Of a stretch of 64,000 bases of DNA, positions 8,413 through 17,523 are shown piece by piece. How positions within the stretch are numbered: the stretch's first letter is position 1; each line of letters starts with the position of its first letter. The notes under the pieces were generated by a model. It did no database searches, was not told the origin of the DNA, and was given only the letters and a program-made list of their open reading frames with translations. This stretch comes from CAWAND01 sp963783335 (lineage in GTDB: Bacteria > Chloroflexota > Anaerolineae > Anaerolineales > E44-bin32): positions 434,001 to 498,000 of the forward strand of contig CAWAND010000010.1 of NCBI GenBank assembly GCA_963783335.1, written 5' to 3'. The position numbers were made by a program, and so were the translations under genes.

Positions 8413-8784
8413 ATGGCCATTACGACCGTCGATGCATACATCGAAAGTCTCCCGACTGAGCAGGCGAAGATCGTATCGGCGCTGAGGAAGGTCATTCTCA
8501 AAGCCGCGCCCGAGGCAACGGAATCCTTCAAATGGGCCCAGCCGGTGTACGAAAGCGGCGGGCCGTTCTGCTACATCAAAGCCTTCAAGTCTTCGGTTAA
8601 CTTCGGCTTCTGGCGAGGCGTTGACCTGGACGACCCCGACGGGCGGTTGGAGGGATCCGGCCAGAAGATGCGCCACGTCAAGATCGAAGAATTGTCGCAG
8701 ATCGAAGAGAAGGCTTTTGCCGCCTATGTGAAACAGGCGGTCCAGCTCAACGCCGCAATGGGTGACCCCAGCCGCAACAAGTAG
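8413..8784 (+). CDS. DUF1801 domain protein
   Basis: A 123-residue protein of the DUF1801/YdhG-like family, recognised from SALRKVILKAAPEATESFKW, the Tyr/Phe-rich core YIKAFKSSVNFGF and the C-terminal helix. Members are small cytosolic proteins, some linked to iron-dependent or stress functions; the molecular role is not established. ATG 8413 is preceded by CAGGAG. A CRP-like palindrome lies upstream. Confidence 0.82.
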   Translation: MAITTVDAYIESLPTEQAKIVSALRKVILKAAPEATESFKWAQPVYESGGPFCYIKAFKSSVNFGFWRGVDLDDPDGRLEGSGQKMRHVKIEELSQIEEKAFAAYVKQAVQLNAAMGDPSRNK

Positions 8785-8843
8785 TTCACGGGCAGGTGGG
8801 GAAAATCGTCGTTGCGCTGGGCTCCATCCCCAGAAAGGTGACC

Positions 8844-9762
8844 ATGGCGGAAATCAAGCAGTTTCCATTCACGCCGATCTTGGGTTGGTCGTCGACTCGC
8901 TACGACATGTTCTCCCTGTGCCGGCGGCGCTACTTCTACCACTACTACGGCAAGTACGACCAGGATTTCCCCATACGCAAGATTCAGGCGATGAAGAACT
9001 TGGTCACCGTTGCGCTTGAGATCGGAAGCATCGTTCACGTCGTTATCGAGACGCTTCTCAATCGCCTCAAGGTCACCACCGAAGACATCGATCTGGACAA
9101 ATTCTACGACTACGCCAAGCGTGGCACGGAACACCGTCTCAGAACCCAGGCCTTCGAAGAGGTTTTCTACGGCGAACGGCCATCCATTGAGCTCGAGGAT
9201 GTTTATCCTCGGATCACGGAGAGCCTGCGCAGCTTGCTCGAAAGCCCGCGTATGACCTGGCTCCAGGAGCGTCCGGAGTTCGACTCGCTCAGGGTGGATT
9301 GTCGACCCACCAGGCTATGGCGAGACACGCCTTGGCGACCTCAAGATCTACTGCAAGGTCGACTTCCTGTGCCCGGCAGATGATGGCTACCAGATCATTG
9401 ACTGGAAGACCGGGAAGGTCCTCCCCGACAAGCATCGCAAACAGCTCATTGGGTATTCTGCTTGGGCCGCATACCATTTCGAAACCACCCCAGACAAGGT
9501 CACCCCGACCCTCGCCTATCTCTTCCCCGAGTACCGTGAGGTCGAGGAGACATTCAACCAGTTTGATCTTGAAAACTTCGCCGTCCAAGTGCGCGCCGAG
9601 ACTGACGAAATGTATGAGTACTGCCGCGATATCGAACGCAACATCCCATTGGACAAATCGGAGTTCCCATTGATCGACGACGAGCGTATCTGCTCTAAGT
9701 GCAACTTCCGCGGATTGTGCTTTCCGCAGCGCTACCCAGTGGCTTCGTCCGGATCCGTGTAG
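8844..9762 (+). CDS. PD-(D/E)XK Fe-S nuclease, Cas4/AddB-like (frameshifted)
   Basis: Two frames together give about 305 residues of a RecB-like nuclease. Frame one (from ATG 8844) carries the first cluster Cys in SLCRRRYFYHYYGKY and the helical region with IGSIVHVVIETLL. Frame two, entered near base 9300, has KVDFLCPADDG...IIDWKTGK, the D-x(n)-DxK catalytic core, and ends with ICSKCNFRGLCFP. The C..CxxC..C pattern matches 4Fe-4S nucleases such as AddB and Cas4. Removing one base at about 9298-9303 restores a continuous protein (LRVDVDPPGYGETRLGDLK). It could be a sequencing error or a pseudogene. Confidence 0.75.
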
Positions 9763-9769
9763 GTCGCAG

Positions 9770-10432
9770 ATGACGAGTTCAGCCCAAGGCCCCAATGCAA
9801 CCGCGGCGCAGGTTGGGTCTCTGATCGCTGCGCTGATCGTTCTCACGGTGTCCGCTTGTTCAAACCCACTCATCAAACCGCCGCCTCCCACTCAGACCCG
9901 GATGCCTTCACAGCCCGTATCAACGGCCGCCGCGCCCACGGCATCGGCTACAGCGAGCCAGAGAAATACTAAGCCAACAGAATCCGTCGAATGGCAGACC
10001 TACCGCAATCAGACCTTCGGGTTCTCATTTGAGTACCCAGTGGCGTACGACCTCCCAGAGAACAAGACTCAATGCGGGCTGTGGGAAGAAGCCGATGGAG
10101 ACGGCGTCGTCGTCCATTGGGGTTCCCGCTCCGTACTCAACGCTTTTCCCAGCCAGGGTGAATCCCCCACCGAACTGATCGCGGCACGGGTCGGCCAGGA
10201 CGCCAGCGACGTGGAGACGACGGCGTTCTCGGCCGATGGCGTCCCCGGGCTGAGAGCTACCTTTCGCTTCGGCGGCTTGGCCCGCTTCGGCGAGATCTAT
10301 GCCTTTGAACATCAGGGCTACGACTACGTGGCGACCTTCACGGCAGGGGCCATGTGCGAACCGCGGGGCCTGTCTTTCCTCGAGCCGGCGGCCTTCGACC
10401 ACGCGATCCAATCGCTGTCCTTCCAGCCGTAA
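9770..10432 (+). CDS. Lipoprotein of unknown function
   Basis: A 220-residue protein with a lipoprotein signal (lipobox TVSAC), a Pro/Thr/Ala-rich linker to about residue 70, and a globular domain beginning WQTYRNQTFGFSFEYPVAYDLP. That phrase is typical of extracytoplasmic PsbP-like or DUF-type beta domains in Chloroflexota and Actinobacteria lipoproteins. Its start lies 7 bases after the nuclease stop. Confidence 0.7.
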   Translation: MTSSAQGPNATAAQVGSLIAALIVLTVSACSNPLIKPPPPTQTRMPSQPVSTAAAPTASATASQRNTKPTESVEWQTYRNQTFGFSFEYPVAYDLPENKTQCGLWEEADGDGVVVHWGSRSVLNAFPSQGESPTELIAARVGQDASDVETTAFSADGVPGLRATFRFGGLARFGEIYAFEHQGYDYVATFTAGAMCEPRGLSFLEPAAFDHAIQSLSFQP

Positions 10433-10534
10433 GCAGCTCCTCTTGCTGGCGAAACTCACTCTGTCCCTTCTTCCACGGGATGCCGCTTGTATGGTAGATT
10501 TCGCCATCAGACTTCCTCAGGAGGAACATCGGAC

Positions 10535-11695
10535 ATGCAGATCCTGCGAACGGCTGCCCTGCCGCTCTGCTTTGCGTTCGTGCTCAGCGCCTGCGGCGCC
10601 CCCGGGACATCGGGAACGGCGACGGATACGGCGGACACGCCCATCTCTTCGCCGGCTGTGCCGACCGCCGAGCCAACCGTCGCGCCGACGGCTGCCCCCA
10701 CAGTGGACCCGGCTGCTTATAGGACCGGCGCCGGCCTGTCGCTAAGCACGGCAGACGGGCTGTGGCAGGTGGGTGATGACGGCAGCCTAGATCTCATTGT
10801 CGACTCCAGTTCCGCCAGGCTCTCACCGGACAGTCAGATGGTCGCCTTCCTGCAGGCGGACCCTGACACGGGCGCCGATGATGTGTGGCTGCTGAATGTG
10901 GCTACCGGCGAGCGTACCAACCTGACCAACACACCCGATCGCTTCGAAGAGACTCCCATGTGGTGGCTGGGGCGACCTGGCACACTGGAATTTGGATCCG
11001 ACACTGTCTCAGGCATGGGAAACCACGGCTATCCGACCGTGGTCCTGACGGACGGGAGCGGCTATCAGGTTCTTGACAATGAACAAGGCGGGCCGCAGGC
11101 ACTCTCCCCCGACGGTTCGGCCATCGCCTACGGCGGCTATGATGCCCCTGGAGCGATCTACCGTTGGGGTACGGGAGTCGAGGTCTTCAACCCGTCCGAC
11201 TACGGCGTCGATGTCAACAAGCTCCTGGCGCCGGGCTTCTCCCCTGATGGCTCGAAGCTTGCCTGGATGGCCGCCAACACCGCGTCTGACGGCAGCGGCA
11301 GCTTCGTCGGCCTGGCCGTCTTCGATCTACAGACCCGCACCGGCCAGCTCTTCCATTCGTTCCAACCTGCAGGCGGCGGCAGCGCCCCGCAAGCGGTGGC
11401 CTGGAGTCCCGACGGAACGTGGATTGCCTTTCCCACTTTTGGCGAACCACCGGTATCCGGCCGAGCCCCCAAGCTTTGGGTCATTCATCCTGACGGCAGC
11501 GGGGAAACCTATGTCGGCGAGGGGCTCAACCCGATCTGGAGCCCTGACGGCTCCCAGCTGGCCCTCCTTCGGACAGGGGCTGACGGCAATCAAGAGGTGT
11601 GGATTGCGCCCTCCGACACATGGCAGCCGGCCCAGCTCAATCTTCAGGATCAGGCCAAGCGGACCTTGTTTCTGATGGGATGGACGGCACCCTGA
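10535..11695 (+). CDS. TolB/PD40-like beta-propeller lipoprotein
   Basis: A 386-residue lipoprotein (lipobox VLSAC) with a Thr/Ala/Pro-rich linker and a beta-propeller made of WD40-like PD40 repeats: SARLSPDSQMVAFLQ, QALSPDGSAIAYGG, PGFSPDGSKLAWMA, VAWSPDGTWIAFP and PIWSPDGSQLALLR. The S-P-D-G-x-x-(I/L)-A signature is clear. Such domains bind protein or glycan partners at the cell surface. ATG 10535 follows AGGAGG; the longer frame from 10487 lacks a site. Confidence 0.85.
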   Translation: MQILRTAALPLCFAFVLSACGAPGTSGTATDTADTPISSPAVPTAEPTVAPTAAPTVDPAAYRTGAGLSLSTADGLWQVGDDGSLDLIVDSSSARLSPDSQMVAFLQADPDTGADDVWLLNVATGERTNLTNTPDRFEETPMWWLGRPGTLEFGSDTVSGMGNHGYPTVVLTDGSGYQVLDNEQGGPQALSPDGSAIAYGGYDAPGAIYRWGTGVEVFNPSDYGVDVNKLLAPGFSPDGSKLAWMAANTASDGSGSFVGLAVFDLQTRTGQLFHSFQPAGGGSAPQAVAWSPDGTWIAFPTFGEPPVSGRAPKLWVIHPDGSGETYVGEGLNPIWSPDGSQLALLRTGADGNQEVWIAPSDTWQPAQLNLQDQAKRTLFLMGWTAP

Positions 11696-11773
11696 TCAAA
11701 GGGTGGTCCTTGCCAGAGGATCCGGCAAGCCAGGAACAGCCGGGCGTCCATCGCCCGGCCATGGAGGTGGAAA

Positions 11774-12640
11774 ATGGGCAATGAACTCCGGGCGGGCGAA
11801 CACGAAACCATCCTCAACGGCATCCGCATCCACTACACGATCCTCGGCAGCGGCCCGCCTCTGATCGCCATCTCCGGCGGTCCGGGCATGGACGCCCGTG
11901 GCTGGGATGATTTTGGAGGGATCGACGATTTCGTGACGGTCATCGCCATCCATCCGCGCGGCTCGGGCCTCTCCGGAGATTCGCCTGACGAGGCGTATGG
12001 CTTGTCCGACTACGCAGCAGACGTCGACGCCCTGCGGAGACATCTCGGCCTCCATCGCCCAATCATTGCCGGTTGGTCGCATGGTGGCATCGTCGCTCAG
12101 CAGGTTGCCATAAGCTATCCGGACGACTTGTCCCACTTGATCTTGATCGAAACTTCAGCCTATTTCGGCGAGTTCTCAGATGATGTGGAATCGGCGGTGG
12201 CTGCTTTTCGGGACGAGCCATGGTACGCCGCGTCTCTGGAGGCTCTTAAGAAGGAATGGGCTGGGGAGTATGAAACCGATGAAGACATGGCCGCCTTGTG
12301 GGCAGAGGAGGTGAAGTTCTATTTCGCCCAGTTTGACGAGCGAGCCCGCGCCTACCACGAACGGACCAAGGACCTGCCCGTCCGGATCACACCGCTCAAG
12401 ACCTTCAACGAGAATGAAGCTCAGACCTTGGATCTGCGCCCGTCGTTGGGCAGGGTGGAGGTTCCAACCCTGATCATCGTCGGTCGACATGATTTCATCA
12501 CCAATGTCGCCATGGCCGAAGAGATCGATCGGCATCTCCCCAACTCGCAGTTGGCTGTGTTTGAAGACTCCGGTCACTTCCCGCTGATCGAAGAGCGGCA
12601 GAAGTTCTACCAGGTCATCCGCGATTTCGTCTTTGCCTGA
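11774..12640 (+). CDS. Alpha/beta hydrolase, proline iminopeptidase-like
   Basis: A 288-residue cytosolic hydrolase. The SGGPGMD oxyanion motif and HPRGSGLS are typical of the prolyl aminopeptidase / RsbQ-like branch. The nucleophile is Ser in GWSHGG, the acid Asp in GRHD and the catalytic His in DSGHFP. A helical cap lies between residues about 130 and 220. GGAGGTGG precedes ATG 11774. The natural substrate is unknown; peptide or ester hydrolysis is likely. Confidence 0.83.
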   Translation: MGNELRAGEHETILNGIRIHYTILGSGPPLIAISGGPGMDARGWDDFGGIDDFVTVIAIHPRGSGLSGDSPDEAYGLSDYAADVDALRRHLGLHRPIIAGWSHGGIVAQQVAISYPDDLSHLILIETSAYFGEFSDDVESAVAAFRDEPWYAASLEALKKEWAGEYETDEDMAALWAEEVKFYFAQFDERARAYHERTKDLPVRITPLKTFNENEAQTLDLRPSLGRVEVPTLIIVGRHDFITNVAMAEEIDRHLPNSQLAVFEDSGHFPLIEERQKFYQVIRDFVFA

Positions 12641-12739
12641 CGCCACGCATACGCGCTGGCGGCCGACAAACAAAAAGGGTAATGCATGCCGCTTGGCCAA
12701 GGGCAGGCCTGGCGGTCGAAAGCCGCGGCCTGATTTCAA

Positions 12740-12759
12740 TTTATAACATTTTTCACGAA
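12740..12759. promoter_or_regulatory. Degenerate CRP-like site in the 12641-12973 gap
   Basis: TTTATAACATTTTTCACGAA matches TTTGTGA-N6-TCACAA with three mismatches. It is the only AT-rich patch in a 333-base gap upstream of the phosphatase gene. It may equally be an AT-rich promoter element. Confidence 0.25.
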
Positions 12760-12973
12760 TTGCCCTGTGAAGAATGATCCGCTTCGGCCAAAGTCGACCA
12801 GATTCTGCATCCCCTGATCCCTTCTGGATGATCCTCAAGCCACCAATCCAACCGGCCCCATCTCCGACCTAAACGCCGGGCATTCTGGTACCCTTCTTGA
12901 GTGTTCGCCAGACAGACGCCTCCCCAAGCCAAGTTTGCGGTGAGCTCCAGAGAGATCCGGAGAGCATAGTCTC

Positions 12974-14635
12974 ATGGCCGCCTTCCAGGCGTATGTGAAG
13001 TCGATCGACGAAGATGATGCCTCAGCCAAATCCGTGCGCCGCTATTTGAATTGGCGAACGGCGCATGGCCGTCCCGAAGAGCCGACCGATGCAGACGACG
13101 TCGACCTGCGCACGTACCTCATGCGGCTCCGCACGCAAGGCTGGGATGCCGAAAGTTTGCGCGCCCACACCGAAGCCATCGAGGCATACTACGCCTGGGC
13201 TCGAGACACCGGTCGCATCCACAGCAGCCCCTTCGACGAGTACGATTTCCACCGCCCCTATCTAAGCCGCGACCAGATCAGGCGGCGACAGAGCGTCCTG
13301 GGCGAAGACGACGAAGTTACCACCGAAATCGCCCACCTGCGCGGCTTGTATCAGCTGGCTGCGGCTCTGAATCGAGCGCCAGACGTCCACACGGTGTTTG
13401 CACGGGCGCTGGAGACTCTGGCCGAGACGATCCATTTGGAGTCCGCGTGGGCATTCGTCACCAAAGACAGCGGACTGATGCCAGCCTCAACCTCGGGCGA
13501 TGTCGATCATGGCTTTATCCTGGCCGCCTGTCGCGGCCTGCCACCCGGCTTGGCGCGTCAGGACAACCATTTCTTGCGCAGATCACCGGACTGCCACTGC
13601 CAGAGCCTGCTCCAAGCCGAACAGCTCGTGCGCGCCGTCAACATTGTCGAATGCAGCCGACTTCAGGATTCCGCCGAGCACGATGGCGAAAACCTGGGAT
13701 TGCGCTTCCACGCCTCAACGCCCATCTTGGCCAATGACCGACTGCTCGGAATCATCAACGTTGCTACGGAAGAATGGCAGTTCTTGAGCGCGGCCGACCT
13801 GTCATTCCTGTCGGCGGCGGGCGTGCAAGTGTCGGCTGCCCTGGAACGCGCCCGCATGTTTGACGTGTCACAGGCTCGCCGCGGCAGGCTGGAACGCGAG
13901 CTGGAGATGGCCCGCACCGTTCAGGCCAGCCTGCTGCCTCAACAGCCGCCAACCATCGATGGCTACGAAGTCGCCGCCGATTGGCACTCAGCCTTCCGGG
14001 TGGCCGGCGATTTCTACGATTGGTTTGAACTCCCGGATGGCCGGTGGTTGTTCCTCATCGGCGATGTCACCGACAAGGGCGCCCCCGCTGCCCTGTACAT
14101 GGCCATGGTCCGCGGCCTGCTTCGCTCCCTGGCGCCTTCAGCCACGGAACCCGGCACCCTGCTCACCAACGTCAACCACGAGTTGTTCCGGTATGCGTCC
14201 ACCGGGATGTTCGTGACCGTCTTCTGCGCTGTCCTGGATGACAAAGCCGGGGAGATCACCTATGCCAACGCCGGCCACAACCCCCCATTGTTGACCAGGT
14301 CGGATGGGCGCGTGGAAGAACTGTGGCCGACAGGACCGCTCTTGGGGGTGATGGAGTCGGTTGACATCGCCACCCGATCGGCCAAGCTCGATCCCAACGA
14401 CGCCTTGCTGGTGTACACGGACGGCCTGTCGGATGCTCTCAACCCCGGCGGCGAGGTCTTCGACCTGCCTGCCAGAGCAGCCCAACTGACCGGAGGTAAG
14501 GGAGCGGAAGCGGCCCTGAGGCAGATCATTGGTGACCTACAGCGTTTCACGGCAGGGGTGCGCCAGGGCGACGACATCACCCTGTGGGTCCTCACCCGTT
14601 CACAACCCACCGCCACCGACACCAGGTTCGAGTAG
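12974..14635 (+). CDS. SpoIIE-type PP2C phosphatase with integrase-like N-terminus and GAF
   Basis: A 553-residue protein with three regions. Residues 1-90 resemble the SAM-like core-binding domain of tyrosine recombinases (SVRRYLNWRTAHG, VDLRTYLMRLRTQG, HTEAIEAYYAWARDTG, SSPFDEY) but no recombinase catalytic domain follows. Residues about 125-290 are a GAF-like sensor (LYQLAAALNRAPDVHTVFARAL to LLGIINVATEEW). Residues about 320-545 are a SpoIIE/RsbU PP2C phosphatase with FRVAGDFYDW, LIGDVTDKGAPAALYMA, YANAGHNPPLL and VYTDGLSDA. Such phosphatases act in partner-switching control of sigma factors. No cognate anti-anti-sigma gene is adjacent. Confidence 0.85.
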   Translation: MAAFQAYVKSIDEDDASAKSVRRYLNWRTAHGRPEEPTDADDVDLRTYLMRLRTQGWDAESLRAHTEAIEAYYAWARDTGRIHSSPFDEYDFHRPYLSRDQIRRRQSVLGEDDEVTTEIAHLRGLYQLAAALNRAPDVHTVFARALETLAETIHLESAWAFVTKDSGLMPASTSGDVDHGFILAACRGLPPGLARQDNHFLRRSPDCHCQSLLQAEQLVRAVNIVECSRLQDSAEHDGENLGLRFHASTPILANDRLLGIINVATEEWQFLSAADLSFLSAAGVQVSAALERARMFDVSQARRGRLERELEMARTVQASLLPQQPPTIDGYEVAADWHSAFRVAGDFYDWFELPDGRWLFLIGDVTDKGAPAALYMAMVRGLLRSLAPSATEPGTLLTNVNHELFRYASTGMFVTVFCAVLDDKAGEITYANAGHNPPLLTRSDGRVEELWPTGPLLGVMESVDIATRSAKLDPNDALLVYTDGLSDALNPGGEVFDLPARAAQLTGGKGAEAALRQIIGDLQRFTAGVRQGDDITLWVLTRSQPTATDTRFE

Positions 14636-14660
14636 CTGCGACAGAAAGTGGGGCCAGACG

Positions 14661-15152
14661 ATGACGCTCAGCCGTGAAGACCTCAGTCATTTGCGGGAAA
14701 GCTTCCGTGTCGCCGAGCGGGCCCGACAGTCGGGAAATCACCCCTTCGGCGCGATACTCGCCGATCGGCAGCGTCGGTTCTTTTTGGAAGCTGGAAACAG
14801 TGTTGTTTCCGACCGCGATCCGACTGCCCATGCTGAGCGCAACCTGGTCGCTTCGGCCCATCGACATGGGTTGACCCAGGTGGATCTGGCGGAATGCACG
14901 CTGTATGCCAGCACCGAACCGTGCCCGATGTGCGCCGGCGCCATCTATTGGGGTGGCATCGGCCGGGTCGTCTTTGGACTGGGTCAGGCGGCGTTGTACG
15001 AGCTTATCCTGCAGGAGTCGGGCGCGGACACCGCCTTCCTGCTCTCTTGCGCCGAGGTGCTGTCGAGAGGCTCGCGACTGACACAGGTTCTCGGTCCGGC
15101 CCTCGAAGACGAAGCCATCGTCGTGCACCACGGGTTCTGGGCCACAGCCTGA
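14661..15152 (+). CDS. Nucleoside/guanine deaminase family protein
   Basis: A 163-residue zinc-dependent deaminase of the cytidine deaminase-like fold. The zinc ligands are visible as HAERN (His plus catalytic Glu) and PCPMCAG (PCxxC). The gap after NHPFGAILAD is typical of the guanine deaminase / TadA-like branch. ATG 14661 follows a GTGGGG stretch. It lies 25 bases after the phosphatase on the same strand and may be co-transcribed. Substrate not resolvable from motifs. Confidence 0.82.
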   Translation: MTLSREDLSHLRESFRVAERARQSGNHPFGAILADRQRRFFLEAGNSVVSDRDPTAHAERNLVASAHRHGLTQVDLAECTLYASTEPCPMCAGAIYWGGIGRVVFGLGQAALYELILQESGADTAFLLSCAEVLSRGSRLTQVLGPALEDEAIVVHHGFWATA

Positions 15153-15253
15153 GCAAGTCCAGCCCTGTTTCTGGGGGGCAGGGGGTAGGCAAGACGCCGC
15201 CTTCGAAGTGATGGGAAGAGACTGAGAAGAGAGCACTCCCAGCAGAGAGGGCT

Positions 15254-17162
15254 TTATCCACCGGGGCCCTTGACCACGGCCAGCACAGCAGCACCCCTAT
15301 GCACGACGAACACATCCTCCAGGCTGGGAAACAGCCGGCTGACGTCCCCCCGTTCACACGCCAGACCCAAATCGGGCGTCGTCTTGCCGGGGCGGTCCAG
15401 GTAGAGCTTGAGGTCGGGGCGGGCGAAAGGCGTGGCGTTGGTCAACGCGCCCGTCACAGCCACCTCCCCTCCCGGCGGCGCGTGCTCATCGATGTAGGTC
15501 ATCGCCTCGCGGTAGGAGGTGCACCAGTAGTCCATTTCGTAGCGGCCGGCTGCCCCGCCCGTCCCCCCGACCAACGCGTTGTAGTAGATGTATTCATAAG
15601 GATGCAGCCGGATGATCCCAGCCAGACCCGGCAGGATCAAGAGCGCCACGAGGGCGATCTTGAGATATCGCTGCAATGGGACCTGAGACGCCCATTGAAG
15701 ACCCATTCCCGCCAATACGAAGAGAGGCGGCAAGATGAAGAGTTCGTGCCGGAAGTTGTTGTAAACAGAGACCCATCCAAACACGACCGCCGCCGCCGGA
15801 ACACCTGCCCAAAGGGCGATGACCACCAGGCCGAGCCTGTCCGATCGATGCGTGAGCCCACGCCAGATGGCATGGCCCATTCCCACCACCACCGCCGCCA
15901 CTGCAGGCAGGGTCAACTGGATCATCAGCAACCATGGAAGATAGTGCCACGGCAGGTTGGTGGAACTCGTAGTGGCTGCCGGAATAGAGCACGCTGAATG
16001 AGGTGAACTCGGTGGTCTGTCCAACATGAGCCAGGAATTGTCCTACCGGATCGCCCCACAGCACCGGCCAGGTCAGATACGTGGTGAAAACAGCGATCAA
16101 ACCCAAAGCCACGGCCGGGATGATGCCGCGGCGGCCAAGCTTTACCAACAGGATCAAGACCACCAGGGCGCCGGCGAATGGGCCCACAATGCGAATGGAA
16201 GTCGTAGCGCCGATGAGAAGGCCGGCCAAGACCAGAAGGCCCCAGTCACTTGAGAACCTCCGAAGCCTGCGGCCTGCCGACTGCGGGAACCACGCCAAGG
16301 TACCCCAGCACACCCCTGCCAATACAATGGCCGTTGCCGGCAGCCTCAACCAAAACACCGCTCGGTCGAACTTTCCGATGTAGAGCGACACGGGTGTCTT
16401 GTATGCATCGGTCGCCACACGCTCGAACACCCGGTTGACCAGGGGCCACAACTCGCCCTGATACGCACTCCGAACTACGCTTTCGCCCAAGCGAAGCAAC
16501 CCATGAACCACCCACAGGTCCAACAAGATGGCGCCCCCCGCCACGATCCCCAGCACGATGACGAGCCTGGTGCGCCCGCTGAGCGCGCGCCAATCATCGG
16601 CCGCCCTCGCTGGCGGATGCACGCCCGGCCCCTTGTGCATCAACCGGTCGGCCGCCGCCCAACCAGCCACCACCGAGGCCAAGAAGGAGACCATCAACGG
16701 CGTGTCCTTCTGGTTGAGGAACGCATGCCCGAACAGGACCGGCTGCGACGCGAACAAGGCCACAGTCAACAGCGCGATGCGGGGTGACGTGAAACGCAGG
16801 CACAACTTGAACATCAGCCACAGCCCGACGATAAACGTCATAAAGGTGGTGAAATGGCGGCCATCCACCAGCATCCAGGATGGGATCGCCCAATGCAAGG
16901 CTTGCCCAACCACCACCCAAATCATCATGAAGAACGGACCGTTGAAGTAGTCGATGCCAGGATTGGTCAGCAGGCTGTAGTTCTCATACGCATGGACGAA
17001 GGCCCAGCCGAAGAAGGCATTGTGCCATTCATCCACCCCCTCCCCGTAGTGCCGTACGATCACCACACCGATGACGGCCAATCCGGCCAATCCAAACCAA
17101 AGCGCGCGCTCGGCCGTCAGGCGTTCAATGCCCTTTCGCCATCTCGTTACCACGTCTGCCAT
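15254..17162 (-). CDS. GT39/PMT-like membrane glycosyltransferase (frameshifted)
   Basis: Two overlapping frames make one protein of about 635 residues with roughly ten to twelve transmembrane helices. The N-terminal luminal loop GEGVDEWHNAFFGW, the later LNQKDTPLM with an acidic pair, and the C-terminal GSHYEF/TNLPWHYLPWLL and NNFRHELFILPP segments fit the GT39-type lipid-linked sugar transferases that glycosylate lipids or exported proteins. The frame changes at about 15958-15966: one extra base separates HYEF from TNLPWHYLPW. Start at ATG 17162 has no clear ribosome site. It is divergent from the giant kinase and shares its CRP-like site. Confidence 0.72.
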
Positions 17163-17308
17163 GGGCTGTTCCGACTCGCCTCGTCAATGCCTCAGGGGCG
17201 CCAGGTCCTTCGGCCCCGCCCCAAAAACCCAGTTTACCCGGATTTGCGGCCTCCGTTTTGCCCCGGATGCACGGTCGTCAAGCGCGACCGCCTCCCCCAA
17301 ATGAGCAC

Positions 17309-17328
17309 TTTGTGATAGATTTCACAAG
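17309..17328. promoter_or_regulatory. CRP-like palindromic operator
   Basis: TTTGTGATAGATTTCACAAG sits between the divergent glycosyltransferase (start 17162) and hybrid kinase (start 17524). A possible -10 for the kinase, TACAAT, lies at 17377-17382. Confidence 0.7.
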
Positions 17329-17523
17329 CACAGCCGGGCGTTCTGATCCCAGATGTGAAGATCGCCCGATCTGGCATACAATCTGGAGGAGCGGGAAAGG
17401 TAGACCTCGTTGCGCGCAAAAGCGCATCGTCATCAGCCTTCATCGAAACCGGTCGCCAAATCTGGCCGCTCTCCCCGGCAGCTTGCAACTCACGCCGATG
17501 GCGGAGTCGGGCGGGAAGTGGAC

